NCBI GenBank assembly: GCA_034638255.1
Contig: JAWPGT010000001.1
Span: 2,294,001 to 2,358,000, forward strand
From: Coprinus comatus
Lineage: Eukaryota; Basidiomycota; Agaricomycetes; Agaricales; Agaricaceae
Length of the DNA stretch: 64,000 bases
Direction of reading: 5' to 3'
Position 1 is the stretch's first letter; every line of letters begins with the position of its first letter. This document shows, piece after piece, positions 13,811 through 24,386 of the stretch. The position numbers and the translations under genes were made by a program. A model generated the notes under the pieces. The model had not been told where the DNA came from and made no database searches. It saw only the letters and a program-made list of their open reading frames with translations.

Positions 13811-14494
13811 CTTATTTGATAGTTATGTCTTGAAAGGATTAGAAGATCGAGGTATAAAAAATGAGGATTTTTTTTAGTAATAGAAGTTGGATTATGACAA
13901 CCAGCGACCAGCGACCAGCAAAAAAAGTTAAGGAAGAGAACGGGAACCGACCGGCGGTTAGAACTTTTTGAGAGGAGAGGAGAGAACCTGCTGAAGAATC
14001 CAAGGTGTACGATTGTGTCATTTTATACAAATTCGTTGATGATACACGGTCTCTAGGACACCGAAGTCCAGACGTTTGTTGATCATGCCAATTTTCCGTT
14101 TCGTTGATGGTAACTTCTTTTCAGTGTTAGATATTGCCTGACATCCAGGAGAATCAAGTTACAAAGTGTTCCGGAATCCGGATTAACTTGTTTTCAATGT
14201 GTTTGTTCTCCATTTAGATGCTGAAACGAAAATCCATAGTAATAAGTGTCATTGATCAGCATTGGATTCCTTCAAGGGCATTGGAACAGTATTTTTTTGT
14301 CGTTTAGTTATTTGCGTTTTAGAAGGCCATGCAAAGACAACAGCAGCATAGACATGTACATTGTGCACTTGTGGTGGAGAAAAGCATGCAGAGGTGCGGA
14401 TTACATAAGGATCAATATTAAAATTAGCGCTTGGCCTGTGTTCTCAGCCGACGACGACGTAACCGTTTCAACTCTTGATTAACGACGACGACCA
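13811..14494. promoter_or_regulatory. Divergent intergenic region, DPBB (-) and CSN7 (+)
   Basis: A 684-bp region between two divergent starts. No gene-like frame is seen. It must contain the DPBB promoter on the left and the CSN7 promoter on the right. Confidence 0.45.
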
Positions 14495-15604
14495 ATGGAC
14501 CTAGGATCAAACGCCGTCTCAAAACTCGAATCTTTCCTTCTCATCGCCAAGTCTGTCAAGGGTGCTGCAGCGGCCAAACTGATTCAGGATGCCACTGCTG
14601 CCCCAGGGGTCTTTGTCTTCTCAGAGTTACTAGAACTACCTAACATCCAAGAGGCTTGTTACTTCTCTTGCCCTGTTACTCGACTCGCTTAATCTAATCG
14701 GAAATCGTATGCTATAGCTTGGGAAGAGTGAACAACACGAGAAGCATATATCGCTGCTACAGCTTTTCGCATACAAGACGTACCAGGACTATCTACGTGA
14801 GTATCTCCCATCTTGATAACAGGTTAATATCTCATCTGAAAGCAGAGCATAAGGATGAACTCCCATCTTTGAATCAGGCGCAGATCACAAAACTGAAGCA
14901 TCTGTCAATAGTGTCGTTGGCATCGGAAAGAAGGGTATGTATGCGTGTTTTACTTATCTTATCTTCGCTTATCTCTTGACCTGATTCTTTTATTGGGTAG
15001 ATTCTCCCGTATGGTGATCTACTGAAAGCTTTGGATATGCCCAACGTTCGTGAATTGGAAGACCTGATTATTGATGCTATTTACATGGACATCCTACGCG
15101 GAAAGCTTGACCAGAAAGAAGGTCAACTTGAAGTGGAATATACTATGGGACGGGATTTGGAACCCGGCAAGTTGGAAAGTGTACTGACCTCACTACAAAA
15201 TTGGTGCGTAACTTATATCACAGATCCAAACTTGCTCCGAATCTAAGGATAATTAGGGCTTCAACTACCGCATCGGTGCTAGTTACATTAGATGACAAGA
15301 TTAACCACATTTCTCAAGAGTCTAATATGAATAAGACCATAGATGCAGAATATGACGCACAACTACAACATGCATTGAAAGATGTCATGGAGAGAAAGGA
15401 GAAACAAAACCAACTATCAAGACGGGCGGCCGGAGATAGTTTACTTATGGATGTTGATGAAGCAGAAATGGTTAAAGGAAAGAACCGCAAGTGCGTTTGG
15501 TTCAGCTACTGACTTGCGAAATGTTGATTAATCACATCTCTGATATTCTATGTAGAGCATCTCAAGAAGCGAACCCAAAGTTGAGGAAAAGGAATAAGTA
15601 TTAA
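14495..15604 (+). CDS. CSN7: COP9 signalosome subunit 7 (PCI domain)
   Basis: CSN7 is a PCI-domain scaffold subunit of the COP9 signalosome, which removes NEDD8 from cullin-RING ligases. The N-terminal helices read [20 protein letters not shown] and [12 protein letters not shown]. The next exon gives [14 protein letters not shown], and then [20 protein letters not shown], the PCI core. The winged-helix part follows ([37 protein letters not shown]). The last exons give a charged tail ending in LRKRNKY. Five introns are inferred: after NIQE, after QDYL, after ASERR, at QNW and near GKNRK. The first needs either a GC donor (best family alignment) or a later GT donor that adds seven residues. The CSN connects functionally to the F-box (SCF) proteins encoded elsewhere in the window, but that proximity may be chance. 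Confidence 0.88.
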
Positions 15605-16577
15605 TAAAGATTTTCCGGTTTAACATCCATTGCTCGCTAGCATCGATCTCGCATGTACCATAGTGTCCTGGCACAAATATCTGTACTTATACCACCGACA
15701 ATATCATCCAAACCTGTCACCTCCATCAAGGCACTGTACATGACACTGTACATGACAGGTCCTTTTCCTCCGGGCCGTTCAAACATCCATGTTCAATAGC
15801 CTCGCGATGGCAAGGCACCTCATCTCCATTAAGTCAACACATTAGTGATTATGTGTGCGCGCTCAAACATACCCATATCGGAGGCCACACTATACGTAGG
15901 TTATTGTAGGTGCATAAATTACCCTTGCTCATGGTTTTGGCGGTGCGAAAGCTGATTATGTAGAAGAGCTTTAGGACAAATTATTCGGATCACTACTTAG
16001 GCGAAGGAAGTGATGGTATTATATTGCAAGTCAAACGTGGTTAGTTGTTAGCTTGTATATTGTTGATCTTTCAAGCTGAGAAACATTCAAATATCTCGGC
16101 CTCGGAATTAATAGCAAGTCATACTCTCGTAAAGACTATCTATGAACCAGCATGCTCGCCTTGCGGCAATCCGCTGTGGATACAAGGTACGTTTAATGGC
16201 ACAAGGTCTCTCGGCTTCGTGTTGGCGCTTACCAATTGAATATATTAAGGCCACATTAAAGTCGGATAATAACATTGATTGTAAAGAAGAAAAATAAAGC
16301 GTACAAGAATCTGCCGCTCATATTGCCAATTGCAGTGCTGAGATCAAAGAAATGGCGTGATGGGCGTGATAGTACCGAAACGAGCTGAGGCAGGGCATGC
16401 TGTAATACCGATAATGAACTTGCGATAGGAAGCTTACAGCATGGATGACGTGCAATTATAAGGAAGGACGAAAAGGCGTTGATGCCCTTTGTTTCCTTTC
16501 CTCTCTTACTTGCCCATCTCACTTCCCTTTTCTAGTTGTGCGCTCTAGTCTTCGACTGTACGAGCTTGCTACCAGAG
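15605..16577. other. Intergenic, no recognised gene
   Basis: About 970 bp between CSN7 and the next gene. Short frames at 16045-16239 (+) and 16256-16522 (-) have no recognisable features. The region close to 16500 is pyrimidine-rich, as expected for a promoter or 5' leader of the gene to the right. Confidence 0.45.
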
Positions 16578-17822
16578 ATGCTTGATATATCGGACGCTGT
16601 GCAAACACCACATAGCTCAACTTCGACTTCTGCCTTATCTAACTCCACACCCTCACCTTCGACATGCTCAAATTCAAATTCCAAATCCGAGTCATGTTCT
16701 TCAAGGTCATCTATTACCCGCCCTTCCTCTTCCCCTTTACCTTCTTCCCAAATTCAATCATCAATGTTACGATACCAATCGAACATTCGCACCATTTCTC
16801 CTGAAATAGCAAGATTCAGACCTTCACCCCAAGATGTCATAAAAGCTATTGCGCCACATGTGTTAGATGAGCGAAGAACGAGACGAAGGTCGGGATCAAG
16901 GTCTGGAAGAGGTCTAAGATCTAGTCCGAGGAGGTCATTTTCGAATTATCATCTACATAATCAATTCTCGCACCATTCGCAAATGCAGTATCAACAAAAC
17001 GCGAATACATGGCATGGTGGGGCGGCGGCGGTGAGAGGAAGGTCTAAAATCAAATCGTCCCCTTTGAAAGTTGGTGCTGTTATTAGTTGGGATGAAACGG
17101 GATGTGTTTATTTACGTCAGTAACTTTTTTTTTTCTTCTTCTCCAGAGGTTGTTTGGTTCTTTTTCTTTCTTTCTTCTGTGTGAAAATTTCGTTCCTTCA
17201 TTTTCGATTCCCCTTTACTTAATGGGAACGACACATACTACTCGCGTCGTCAAGGAAGATGGTCAAGCTGACGTTTTTCTTACAGGTAGATCATACATGA
17301 ACTCGGAAGTTGAAATCGTCATCGGAACCAACAATTCTGATGAAAGACAGGGGACGACTTTACCAATATCTGTCGAGCGGTTGAATAAAGACTCCGTGAA
17401 TCTATCAAAGTATAACACCACAGCTACAACTTCAACTCCACCACAACCATCATCATCATCATCAATACGAACACCGACACCGACACCAACACCGACATCA
17501 AAATCGTTCAAAATCAAATATAAATTAAGGCGCCCATTAACTGCTCCCTACTAGAACCTCTGCAACTGCTACTACAGTTACACCGACGATGGCATCTGAT
17601 GAAACTGTATCAACGTCTGAAGCTTCTGTTGCTTCTTCGACAATAATGGTAACAGGCTCAAATGTGGATGAGAATGAGAACGAGGATGGATCTCAGGTTC
17701 GAAATAACGTTAAGGGGACTGAAGCCGAAGATGGAAGAAAACGTAAACGCCAAGCAAGTAATTTCCGTTTGGAGTCTTCGAAATTTCTCAAGTGCGTCTC
17801 TGTTTTTCTTTTTTCTTTATGA
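16578..17822 (+). CDS. Ser/Pro-rich low-complexity protein, unrecognised (exon structure unresolved)
   Basis: I do not recognise this gene. The start ATG at 16578 opens a Ser/Thr/Pro-rich N-terminus, followed by a more conserved-looking patch (ISPEIARFRPSPQDVIKAIA, then PHVLDERRTRRRSGS) and a basic Arg/Ser-rich segment. The first block ends GAVISWDETGCVYLRQ at 17123. A second open block (17221-17554) contains TTRVVKEDGQADVFLTGRSY and a Thr/Pro repeat tail. A third (from about 17560) contains DENENEDGSQVRNN and RKRKRQASNF. The first and third share a frame and the second differs, so introns or two genes are possible. A long pyrimidine run after 17123 suggests an intron. Disordered, perhaps nuclear (RKRKR), but that is only inference. 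Confidence 0.45.
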
Positions 17823-18244
17823 GAAAATAACTGATTGTGTGTTTTGTTACTCTTCTACCCTTGATCTGCGTTCCTTTATCTTCATGTTCTCATTCCAATT
17901 TCTCAAACACCTTGCGCCCATTTATCTGCATCTAACATCTAACGTACGATATCACATTTTACATATAACCCACTCTCATCACTATCGCTACCCTTCACCA
18001 CCTACACCGCCCAACTATGGACATGTGTGCTCTCTTTCTCTCTCTCTGACTTTCGATTGGCTTTCCTCTTATTCTTAGGAGTCTAGCGATAAAACTAAGG
18101 TAATTTCATGTAACCAAATTCTACTCATACCCCAAACCAAAAACTCCTCCTATTCTTTATCATTATCAAATCGTTCACTTTTCTAACTTTGTAATCAAAG
18201 AAATTGATCGCTGATTGTCCCTTTTTCTTACATACAGGCCAGTT

Positions 18245-20520
18245 ATAAATAGCAGACTAGTGCGATCGTAGTTATGCATTTTAGAAGAGGAAGTTGGTTG
18301 TTATTTTCATTGCGTGTTGGTCGTGATTGTTACTTAGGTGGTTTTCGGTTTTTCTTCGATGATGTGTTAGAGAATGTTATTTGGTTCTAGGGTGACTTGG
18401 GCGTTCAATATGTTCATTTTAGGGGGCAAGCTTACTGGTTCTTTTTCTTTCCTTCTTTCATTCTTTTGTTTTGAATTGGTTGGTTAGTGTGAAAAGTTTT
18501 TTTTAATGGTTCTAGTTCGAATTCGAATTCGAAGAAGGTTTTGGAGGGTGAATTATTAAAGGGGATTGACTTGGGGGGGAGGGGTTGGGTCCTACTGGGA
18601 TGGGATTAGGCGTGTTGCGCTATTTCTATATCGTTATTTAATTGAAGTTGGCTCGTCGTTCATTAACGTTTCAAATTGCATGCTTAGTGTTATTGTTGAT
18701 GAGGATGTTGACGTTGACCTCTAGCGAGTAATCTCTACTCGGCGTTATTGTATGGAGAAAAAAAAGAAAAGTTTCGTTGATTTTTTTCCCTTTCTTTTTT
18801 GACTTTTTTCTGTTTCTTTCTTTCTTTCCCCCTTTTTTTTATGTCTGATCAAGTTAGAAATAATTGGGAAATATAGATAAAAGTAATTAGACGTTTTCAC
18901 ATCGGTCCAAGCGCTGTCCAAATTTCAATTATGATATTCCACTCCTTGAATATCCCCGTATATCAGCTCTCAGCTTGGACGTTTACAAGAATCATGTTTT
19001 TTTTTTTTTTGGGTGGAAAATTCAAATTGAAAAAGGGCCGCAGCATCAGGCATTATAAGGTAGGTCTCAGCAAGAACCACCCACATCACATGTCAAGTGT
19101 CACACTGTGACACTGTAATGGAATTTCGTCAAGTTCACCTGGTTTTCCTTGAAAAGGCATTATTAACACTGGTATTAGATACGATATATGGCCATATAGG
19201 GTGGGTTTATTTTAAATATATATATCACTGCTTTGAAACATTCTTTTTTCATGTGAAATATAGTAAGATAACAATTATTACCTCTTTGACCTCTTTAAGT
19301 GGTTCTCTCCTCAAATCTTCTTCTTCTCTGTGGAGCTAGACCTTGGACCCTCCATTTATACCCTTAAAATGAAGGCCAAAGCCTAGGAATAGTGTTAGCA
19401 AGCAGGTTTTGTGAGGAAGTATAATTTCTTTCTACCCTTTTCCTAATTTGGGTATGAAAGAAATGCTCATGCACAGTTCAATTCTGCCTCTATCAGAATT
19501 TAATTTCCAACATTTGATAGTAAATTGTAACTGGTATATAATGTTGGGAGCAAATTTCTATTTAAATGCGCGTAGAAAAAGCCTTAGGAGTTTTAGTTGC
19601 TACTCCTGCCAAAGTAGACCTCCATGTCACGCTCTGATCATGTGATGTTGTCGGTTCTCTCTGCAACCTACCTTATATGTAGACCACAATTTAAATATTC
19701 TCCGAGTCCAATTAATTACAATTCCGATCAAAGCTATACATATATGCAAGTCTAGTTTTTTTTTTTGTGTCATGAACGAATATGTATATAAAGGGTATGA
19801 AAGTGAACAACGATTCATCGTTCTCATAAACTTTCCAGAGCTTCATCCTCATTCAAGTTCTCCTGAGCCCTACATTACTCTACTAGTCTCTCAATTCACA
19901 TTATCACCGTATATTCAATCAACTGAGTATACAATGACTTTGTCAACACTTAATACCTTGGATCAAGGTATTATCGATTATCACTACACTTTTCAATAAC
20001 TTCGTAGAAGCTATGGGCATTGACGAAGAAGATGGGTCGTTGGTTGAGAGGAAATAGGTTCCGGACGCTTCATATTGTACACTCTTATGGTTTCGAATCT
20101 CACACTTATGGATCTTGTAGGGGAACTCCATCCCTTTTAGCCAATGTATCATCCTTGTGTAATATTTGGAAGAAATTGTATGGTGGATGAATTGAAGGTG
20201 ATGTTAGGGACCCGACGTCACATCCAACCGTTAACGGTTCCATAGGAGAAACTGAACAGGCTTTGGGAGATAGTTCTTAGTGGGTCTACAATCGAACCAT
20301 TGACCAGTAGCATTCCGATCAACCGTAGGCGTGAAGGGAATGATGATGCTTACGAAAATGGAGTTGTCGAACAATTTAAGGAATGATGTCAATGAGGAGA
20401 TTCCAAAACTCAATCCACACGAATTCTTCGACTAAATTTACCATTCCAGAAGCGTTGGAATTAATCCCAAACATACGTAGTCTCGGGAGCGCCATATCAG
20501 GGTTCTTCAATATTAGCAAC
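18245..20520. repeat. Inverted segmental duplication, left unit
   Basis: This unit recurs in reverse orientation at 42168-43222. Matching blocks include ACTAGTGCGAT...AGTTATGCATTTTAG at the left edge (about 18258), the GGTCCAAGC...CTGTCCAAATTT block near 18905, the leader and ATG region near 19800-20050, and GGAGCGCCATATCAGGGTTC near 20490. The left unit is longer because it holds a 624-bp TIR element (19054-19677) and about 370 bp near 20061-20430 that the right unit lacks. It begins just 3' of the Ser-rich gene. Confidence 0.8.
19054..19677. mobile_element. TIR element (MITE-like), 624 bp, probable TA target site
   Basis: The ends form inverted repeats of about 39 nt, starting TATAAGGTAGGT and ending ACCTACCTTATA; about 32 of 39 positions match by eye (inner ends ACATCACATG and CATGTGATGT). 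No transposase-like frame is present. The inverted partner at 42.6 kb reads directly from the left flank to near the right flank and so lacks the element, although about 16 bp right of the element are missing there too. The TATA at both tips suggests a TA duplication, as in Tc1/mariner-derived elements; that class is inference. Confidence 0.7.
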
Positions 20521-21196
20521 AATGGTGACTACGCCAACGATGATGCCAAAATGTCAATGATGTTCAAGATATTCCAAAGTTTAGAGAGTTCTATTTCAGG
20601 GTTTATAAATACTAATGGCATATGCGGTAGCCGATATAACTAATATACCTAAAGTTGGTCGTGCTTCAAGTGAACAAGGACTCTACTCGGAGTGTTCTCA
20701 CTTTTGGGAAAGGTTCTATGACGAATTTCGGGCCCCACCACTACTATCCTTCGAGCAAGTTGGTTGAAGAAACGAACGTGCGCCAAGATTTGATACTGCC
20801 AATCATACTAATGACACATATGAAAATGGACAGCCATTCCGCAATCGTAAATCGATTCGAGTTATCTGGGAATTCCTCGACTTCCTGGAATGCTGGGACC
20901 TTCAGTTTATATGTTGGAAGAAACAGAGACATTTTCCCCAGACCTTCGCATGCTGGCGGAACGCTGCAGCAGAGACAGAATCCTATAACGTGAGAGCCTA
21001 CCTGCAAGGCGATTATATCGACAATTGAAGGACTCTGGTGTCAACGAGGATATTCCATAGTCTTGAGAATTCTATCTCCGGATTTATGAATATCAATAGC
21101 GGTGGTGATTATGAAGACGGCGAGGATATCTGCACATCAAGTTCGACTTCTCAGGATCGTTTACTGGCTACTACACCCATTTTCTCTCCAATTTGA
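19780..21196 (+). CDS. Unrecognised gene with internal SISGF repeats, possibly broken
   Basis: I do not recognise this gene. A TATA-like TATATAAAGGG at about 19788 precedes a leader whose inverted copy near 42.4 kb is well conserved. The first ATG (19934) gives MTLSTLNTLDQGI and soon stops; in the inverted copy the frame continues as TLFNNFMETMGIDKED to a TAG. Further right, related segments recur: RSLGSAISGFFNISNNGDY, FQSLESSISGFINTNG and FHSLENSISGFMNINSGGDY. Between them a different frame reads RVIWEFLDFLECWDL and a Cys/Trp-rich stretch. The recurring motif is roughly SLxxSISGFxNxN followed by an acidic GDY patch. Frames change several times, so introns or decay must be involved. Confidence 0.35.
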
Positions 21197-21302
21197 CTCC
21201 TTGATCAGTTATTATCGCACACAAGTGTTATCAACTCTACTTTATGGTTATTGTTTCGAAACGAGGCAGGCTGCCAGCTTAATACATATTATCAGTAACT
21301 AG

Positions 21303-21661
21303 TGAGCAGTAGTTTATAAAATGACTATTTACAAGTTCAATACAATATTGTGAAAAGTTACTCTATGGTCCGATGCTGATTATATTCGTTGCTTAACTTG
21401 AGTAAATTGAGAAAAGTTGAACAAGGACGCGTGACCTTAACTTGGGGGTTAATGTATACTCTCATAGGATATACCAACTCCAGGGAACTAAGGCGACGAT
21501 AATCACTCCACTAGCGGGGTCATTGATGTTCGTGAATCGCTAGACAAGGTATATTACAAGAGAGAGAGAGAAACAAGAATGGTAACCGATTATCCTTTGA
21601 TGACAGAGTGCTTTAGTAGCTGAAATTGAAGTTCGAACCATAATTTTGATTGTGAACTACC
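21303..21661. other. Intergenic, no recognised gene
   Basis: About 360 bp between the repeat-bearing locus and the 3' end of APC11. It contains a short GA run near 21561 and nothing gene-like. Confidence 0.5.
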
Positions 21662-22084
21662 TCATCCTGCAACTTTGCGCTCCGCAGTCACTATTGGTTC
21701 AAGAATATGCTCTCAGTATTTGATATGACGATGATTCAAGTCCGAAGATTTAACATACCCCAAGTTCTCCGGTCCATCGGACATTGCTGTTTAGCTGAAG
21801 TACCTAGCCACTTGAGAAGGCAATGAAGATGAAATACATGAGTGCATTCGCCCCATACTACATACGACTTTATTTCAGCCTTTTTTTCTGGTATATTTCT
21901 AGAATAAAAACGTACTAAGTGGACAATCATCGCCAGGCATTTTACATGATGGGCAGCAACCTTCGTAAGGAACTCTGCAGATACCACATACATCGCCTTC
22001 ACCGTTTGAATCGTCAGCGTCAGCACTTCCTGCATCCCATCGCCACTGTGCTACCGCATGCCAATGTTTTACGTTGACTTTCAT
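21662..22084 (-). CDS. APC11: Anaphase-promoting complex RING-H2 subunit 11
   Basis: APC11 is the catalytic RING-H2 subunit of the APC/C ubiquitin ligase; with cullin-like APC2 it positions the E2 during mitotic exit. Exon 1 (start 22084) reads MKVNVKHWHAVAQWRWD, then DVCGICRVPYEGCCPSCKMP and DDCPL, supplying the first zinc ligands. After an intron the second exon reads WGECTHVFHLHCLLKWL and QQCPMDRRTW. A third tiny exon after a GTATGT...CAATAG intron gives VTAERKVAG and the stop at 21662, which restores the usual DRRxWVTAE ending. All expected Cys/His residues of the extended RING are visible and the length is normal. The start lies about 115 bp from the ATG of the divergent HAUS1-like gene, so they probably share a promoter region. 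Confidence 0.93.
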
Positions 22085-22199
22085 TTGTATTTTTGTGTGT
22101 AGATCAATGTGTTGAGGTTAACCGTACTTGTTTGTACTTGTGTACGCGTCACAACGCGTTACGTCATCTCATTAATTAAGCGCAGGAGTCGTGTGTACC

Positions 22200-23599
22200 A
22201 TGACCACCATACACTATGCCATGGAAACAAAATTTCACATGGATTATCAAAACAATAACTTGATATTATTGAAAAGTCATCCTTAATAATTCCTCCAGAC
22301 TATTGTATATTTTTTCTAAAGTACTTCAAAATAAAGAAATGATTATGTGGATAGATTATTAAAACATTATTATGAACTTTTTGTGATTTGAGATTTGGAT
22401 AATGTCACAAAAGTGTTTTATAAATGCTACAATAGTTAGGATAGAATATTGTAGTATTATTTAGTCTTCAATTTCATTTTTATTTAATAATCTTAAAATA
22501 AAAAAGTGTACTAAAAAACTTTTTAAATCAGGATTTAATAATATTACAATATTCTACCCCAATTATTGTATTTCTACCAAAAAAACTATTATAATATTAT
22601 CAAAACATTAGATAACAGAAACTTCAAGATAATTTTTCAATAATGTGTTAGAATAATCTTTTGTTTATTTTGAAGAACTTAAGAAAAAACGTACAATAAT
22701 TGACAAGAATTATTAAATGTGAATATTCAATAATGTTACATCATTGTTTTGATAACTTATGTGAATTTTTGTTTCTAGGGTGTAGTGCATAGATCCGGTA
22801 GAAGATGTAGCACTCTCACAGGAAATTTACCAACAGATGCCTACTGTTGCAGAGCTGCTCGGAGTCCAAGATGTCAATTTCGCAAGGTGCGGTCAAAAAT
22901 TAAACAAGTTGGTTTTATTTTTACTGAACTCTTTGTATAGCACATCATCAAGAATTGACGCCCTATCAGAAGAAGAATTCTCTCTTAGAATATCAAATAA
23001 TCGTCTCGATTTTATTACACGCCGGTTACATAGTGACTTGAAGCAGGTCTCGTACGAGCTCAGACTCATCGAACAGTGAGTCATTAATTTCACAGTATCA
23101 CTATCTCACCATGAGACTGCCATGTTTATAACCAAAAGCTGGAAAGAAAAACTGGAAGCGGAATCCGCCAACTCGGAAACACCTGCAAGTATTGCATATG
23201 AAAGAGAAAAACTCGTACGTAAAGCGAAGGAGATGCAGAAGGAGCTTGAAAAGGTTATGGTACGTGCATAGCATCCAAGATTCGTCGCTCGCTTCAGATA
23301 TAATTTCGAGGCGGAAACACCTCAACCAACTGTCACGATTACACAACTTCTTAAACAACCAACAAAGAATAAGAATTTGGAGGAAACCCTCAGGGATAAA
23401 CGAGCAAAATTGCAAGCATTTCAAGGTCTCCCCCCTGTTAGTAATATTTAAAGTTTTCATTGCTACGCTTTTCTCGACGTATGCGTTTCAGAACCTGGAA
23501 CTAGCGAAAAATGAACTGTTGCTAGCACAACAAGAACAAGAGAAGCTCTTCCAGCTTCGCGAGCGTTTATTACGATGCATGGCTGATAGCGTGGCTTAA
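22200..23599 (+). pseudogene. HAUS1: HAUS1-like augmin subunit, interrupted by a MITE and an in-frame stop
   Basis: Augmin subunit 1 belongs to the complex that recruits gamma-tubulin to spindle microtubules. The coding sequence reads DPVEDVALSQEIYQQM, then VAELLGVQDVNFA, a coiled coil (LDFITRRLHSDLKQVSYELR), HWKEKLEAE, YEREKLVRKAKEMQKELEK, VTITQLLKQ and the typical ending FQGLPP, then LELAKNELLLAQQEQEKL and LRERLLRCMADSVA. Introns at about 22886, 23078 and 23440 fit. The original ATG appears to be 22200: ATG ACC ACC ATA is followed by the 576-bp MITE and a second CATA, after which GAT CCG continues in frame. A second lesion is an in-frame TAG at 23269-23271; no splice pair that keeps the frame removes it. 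A truncated product could start at 22837. Identity as HAUS1 is by recognition and is less certain than the lesions. Confidence 0.65.
22212..22787. mobile_element. Fold-back MITE with CACTA ends, 576 bp, CATA target duplication
   Basis: The whole element is a long imperfect inverted repeat: arms of about 270 bp (22212-22490 and 22510-22787) meet near 22500. The tips are CACTATGCC...GTGTAGTG, and CATA is present directly on both sides (22208-22211 and 22788-22791). The arms share blocks such as AAACAAAATTTCACAT/ATGTGAATTTTTGTTT and ACTTCAAAATAAA/TTTATTTTGAAG. It is strongly AT-rich and has no coding capacity. CACTA tips suggest mobilisation by a CACTA (CMC/EnSpm) transposase, although those usually make 3-bp duplications. 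The transcript of this element would form a long hairpin. Confidence 0.88.
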
Positions 23600-23703
23600 T
23601 CTTCCGATATGCCTTAACTGGGTATACATATCTTAAAGCTTCAACCATGTACTGATTGTAACATAAGAGGTAACAAGCTGACAAGAAAATATTCGACTTC
23701 AAG

Positions 23704-24386
23704 TTAGTCTTTAGGGTTAATTGCTATCAATTCGACCTCGAATTCCAATGTTGCGCTCTCCGGTATAACCCCTTTGATACCGTACTGTCCGTAGCCCTAT
23801 GGGTAAATATTAATATAAGGAGGGGTTCGTTTCGGTAACACAATATTCGGAAGCGTACATAGTCTGGGCTGATTACGAGCTTTGCTTTTTCACCAAGCGA
23901 CAATTGCACAATACCTAGAAATTTGACCCATGAGTTCTTCAGGCAGGGAACAGGAGTTGAACCGCGACTCAAAATGCCCACCTTCATCCCAGCCACGTAT
24001 CACCTGCCCAACCCCGATCTGCGTATCGAAGGGTTTGTTTCTGGTATCACGAAATGTTAATTTTGTTAACCACCCGAATCCAGTTGGGACTAGAAACTCA
24101 CTTCTTCCAACTGTCATCAAAGACCTCACCCTTCATAACCTTCCCCACATAATGCAATCTCACAACATCTGTTGTAGGCAAAAGAGACATCAATGTCTCA
24201 GAAGAGAAAGTAGAGATTTTGGGAACATGCCTCCTTTCTTTGGGCGGTTAATACCATTCCCTGGCGTAATCGTTTCAATCGTAACACCCTATTCATTCAC
24301 AAACCAGGTGCAAGCATGTATCCAATTTTTGAAGGCCAACCCACGAGTAAGCGGTCAATAAATGCTAAGTTATTCCTGCTCACCAT
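23704..24386 (-). CDS. FKBP-type peptidyl-prolyl isomerase, copy 1
   Basis: FKBPs catalyse cis-trans isomerisation at proline and bind FK506 and rapamycin. Exon 1 is a lone ATG (24386), then GVTIETITPGNGINRPKKG, DVVRLHYVGKVMKGEVFDDS, NKPFDTQIGVGQVIRGWDEG, IVQLSLGEKAKLVISPDY and GYGQYGIKGVIPESATLEFE, ending IAINPKD. Key pocket residues (HY, FD, VI..W and the Tyr of YGY) are present, so it is probably active. The domain fills the protein, about 110 residues. The intron between the PKKG exon and the DVV exon starts with GC (G|GCATGT), a GC-AG intron. The gene converges with the HAUS1-like gene, with about 100 bp between stops. It is one of four paralogues on this strand. Confidence 0.9.

Noticed and set aside
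17102..17150. A 27-nt intron after VYLRQ in the Ser-rich gene
   Set aside because: It is shorter than any other intron in the window, so I left the exon structure open.
22212..22787. The MITE being spliced out as an intron, rescuing HAUS1
   Set aside because: The element tips are CACTA and TAGTG, and no GT/AG pair sits at the edges that would rejoin ATG ACC ACC ATA to GAT in frame.
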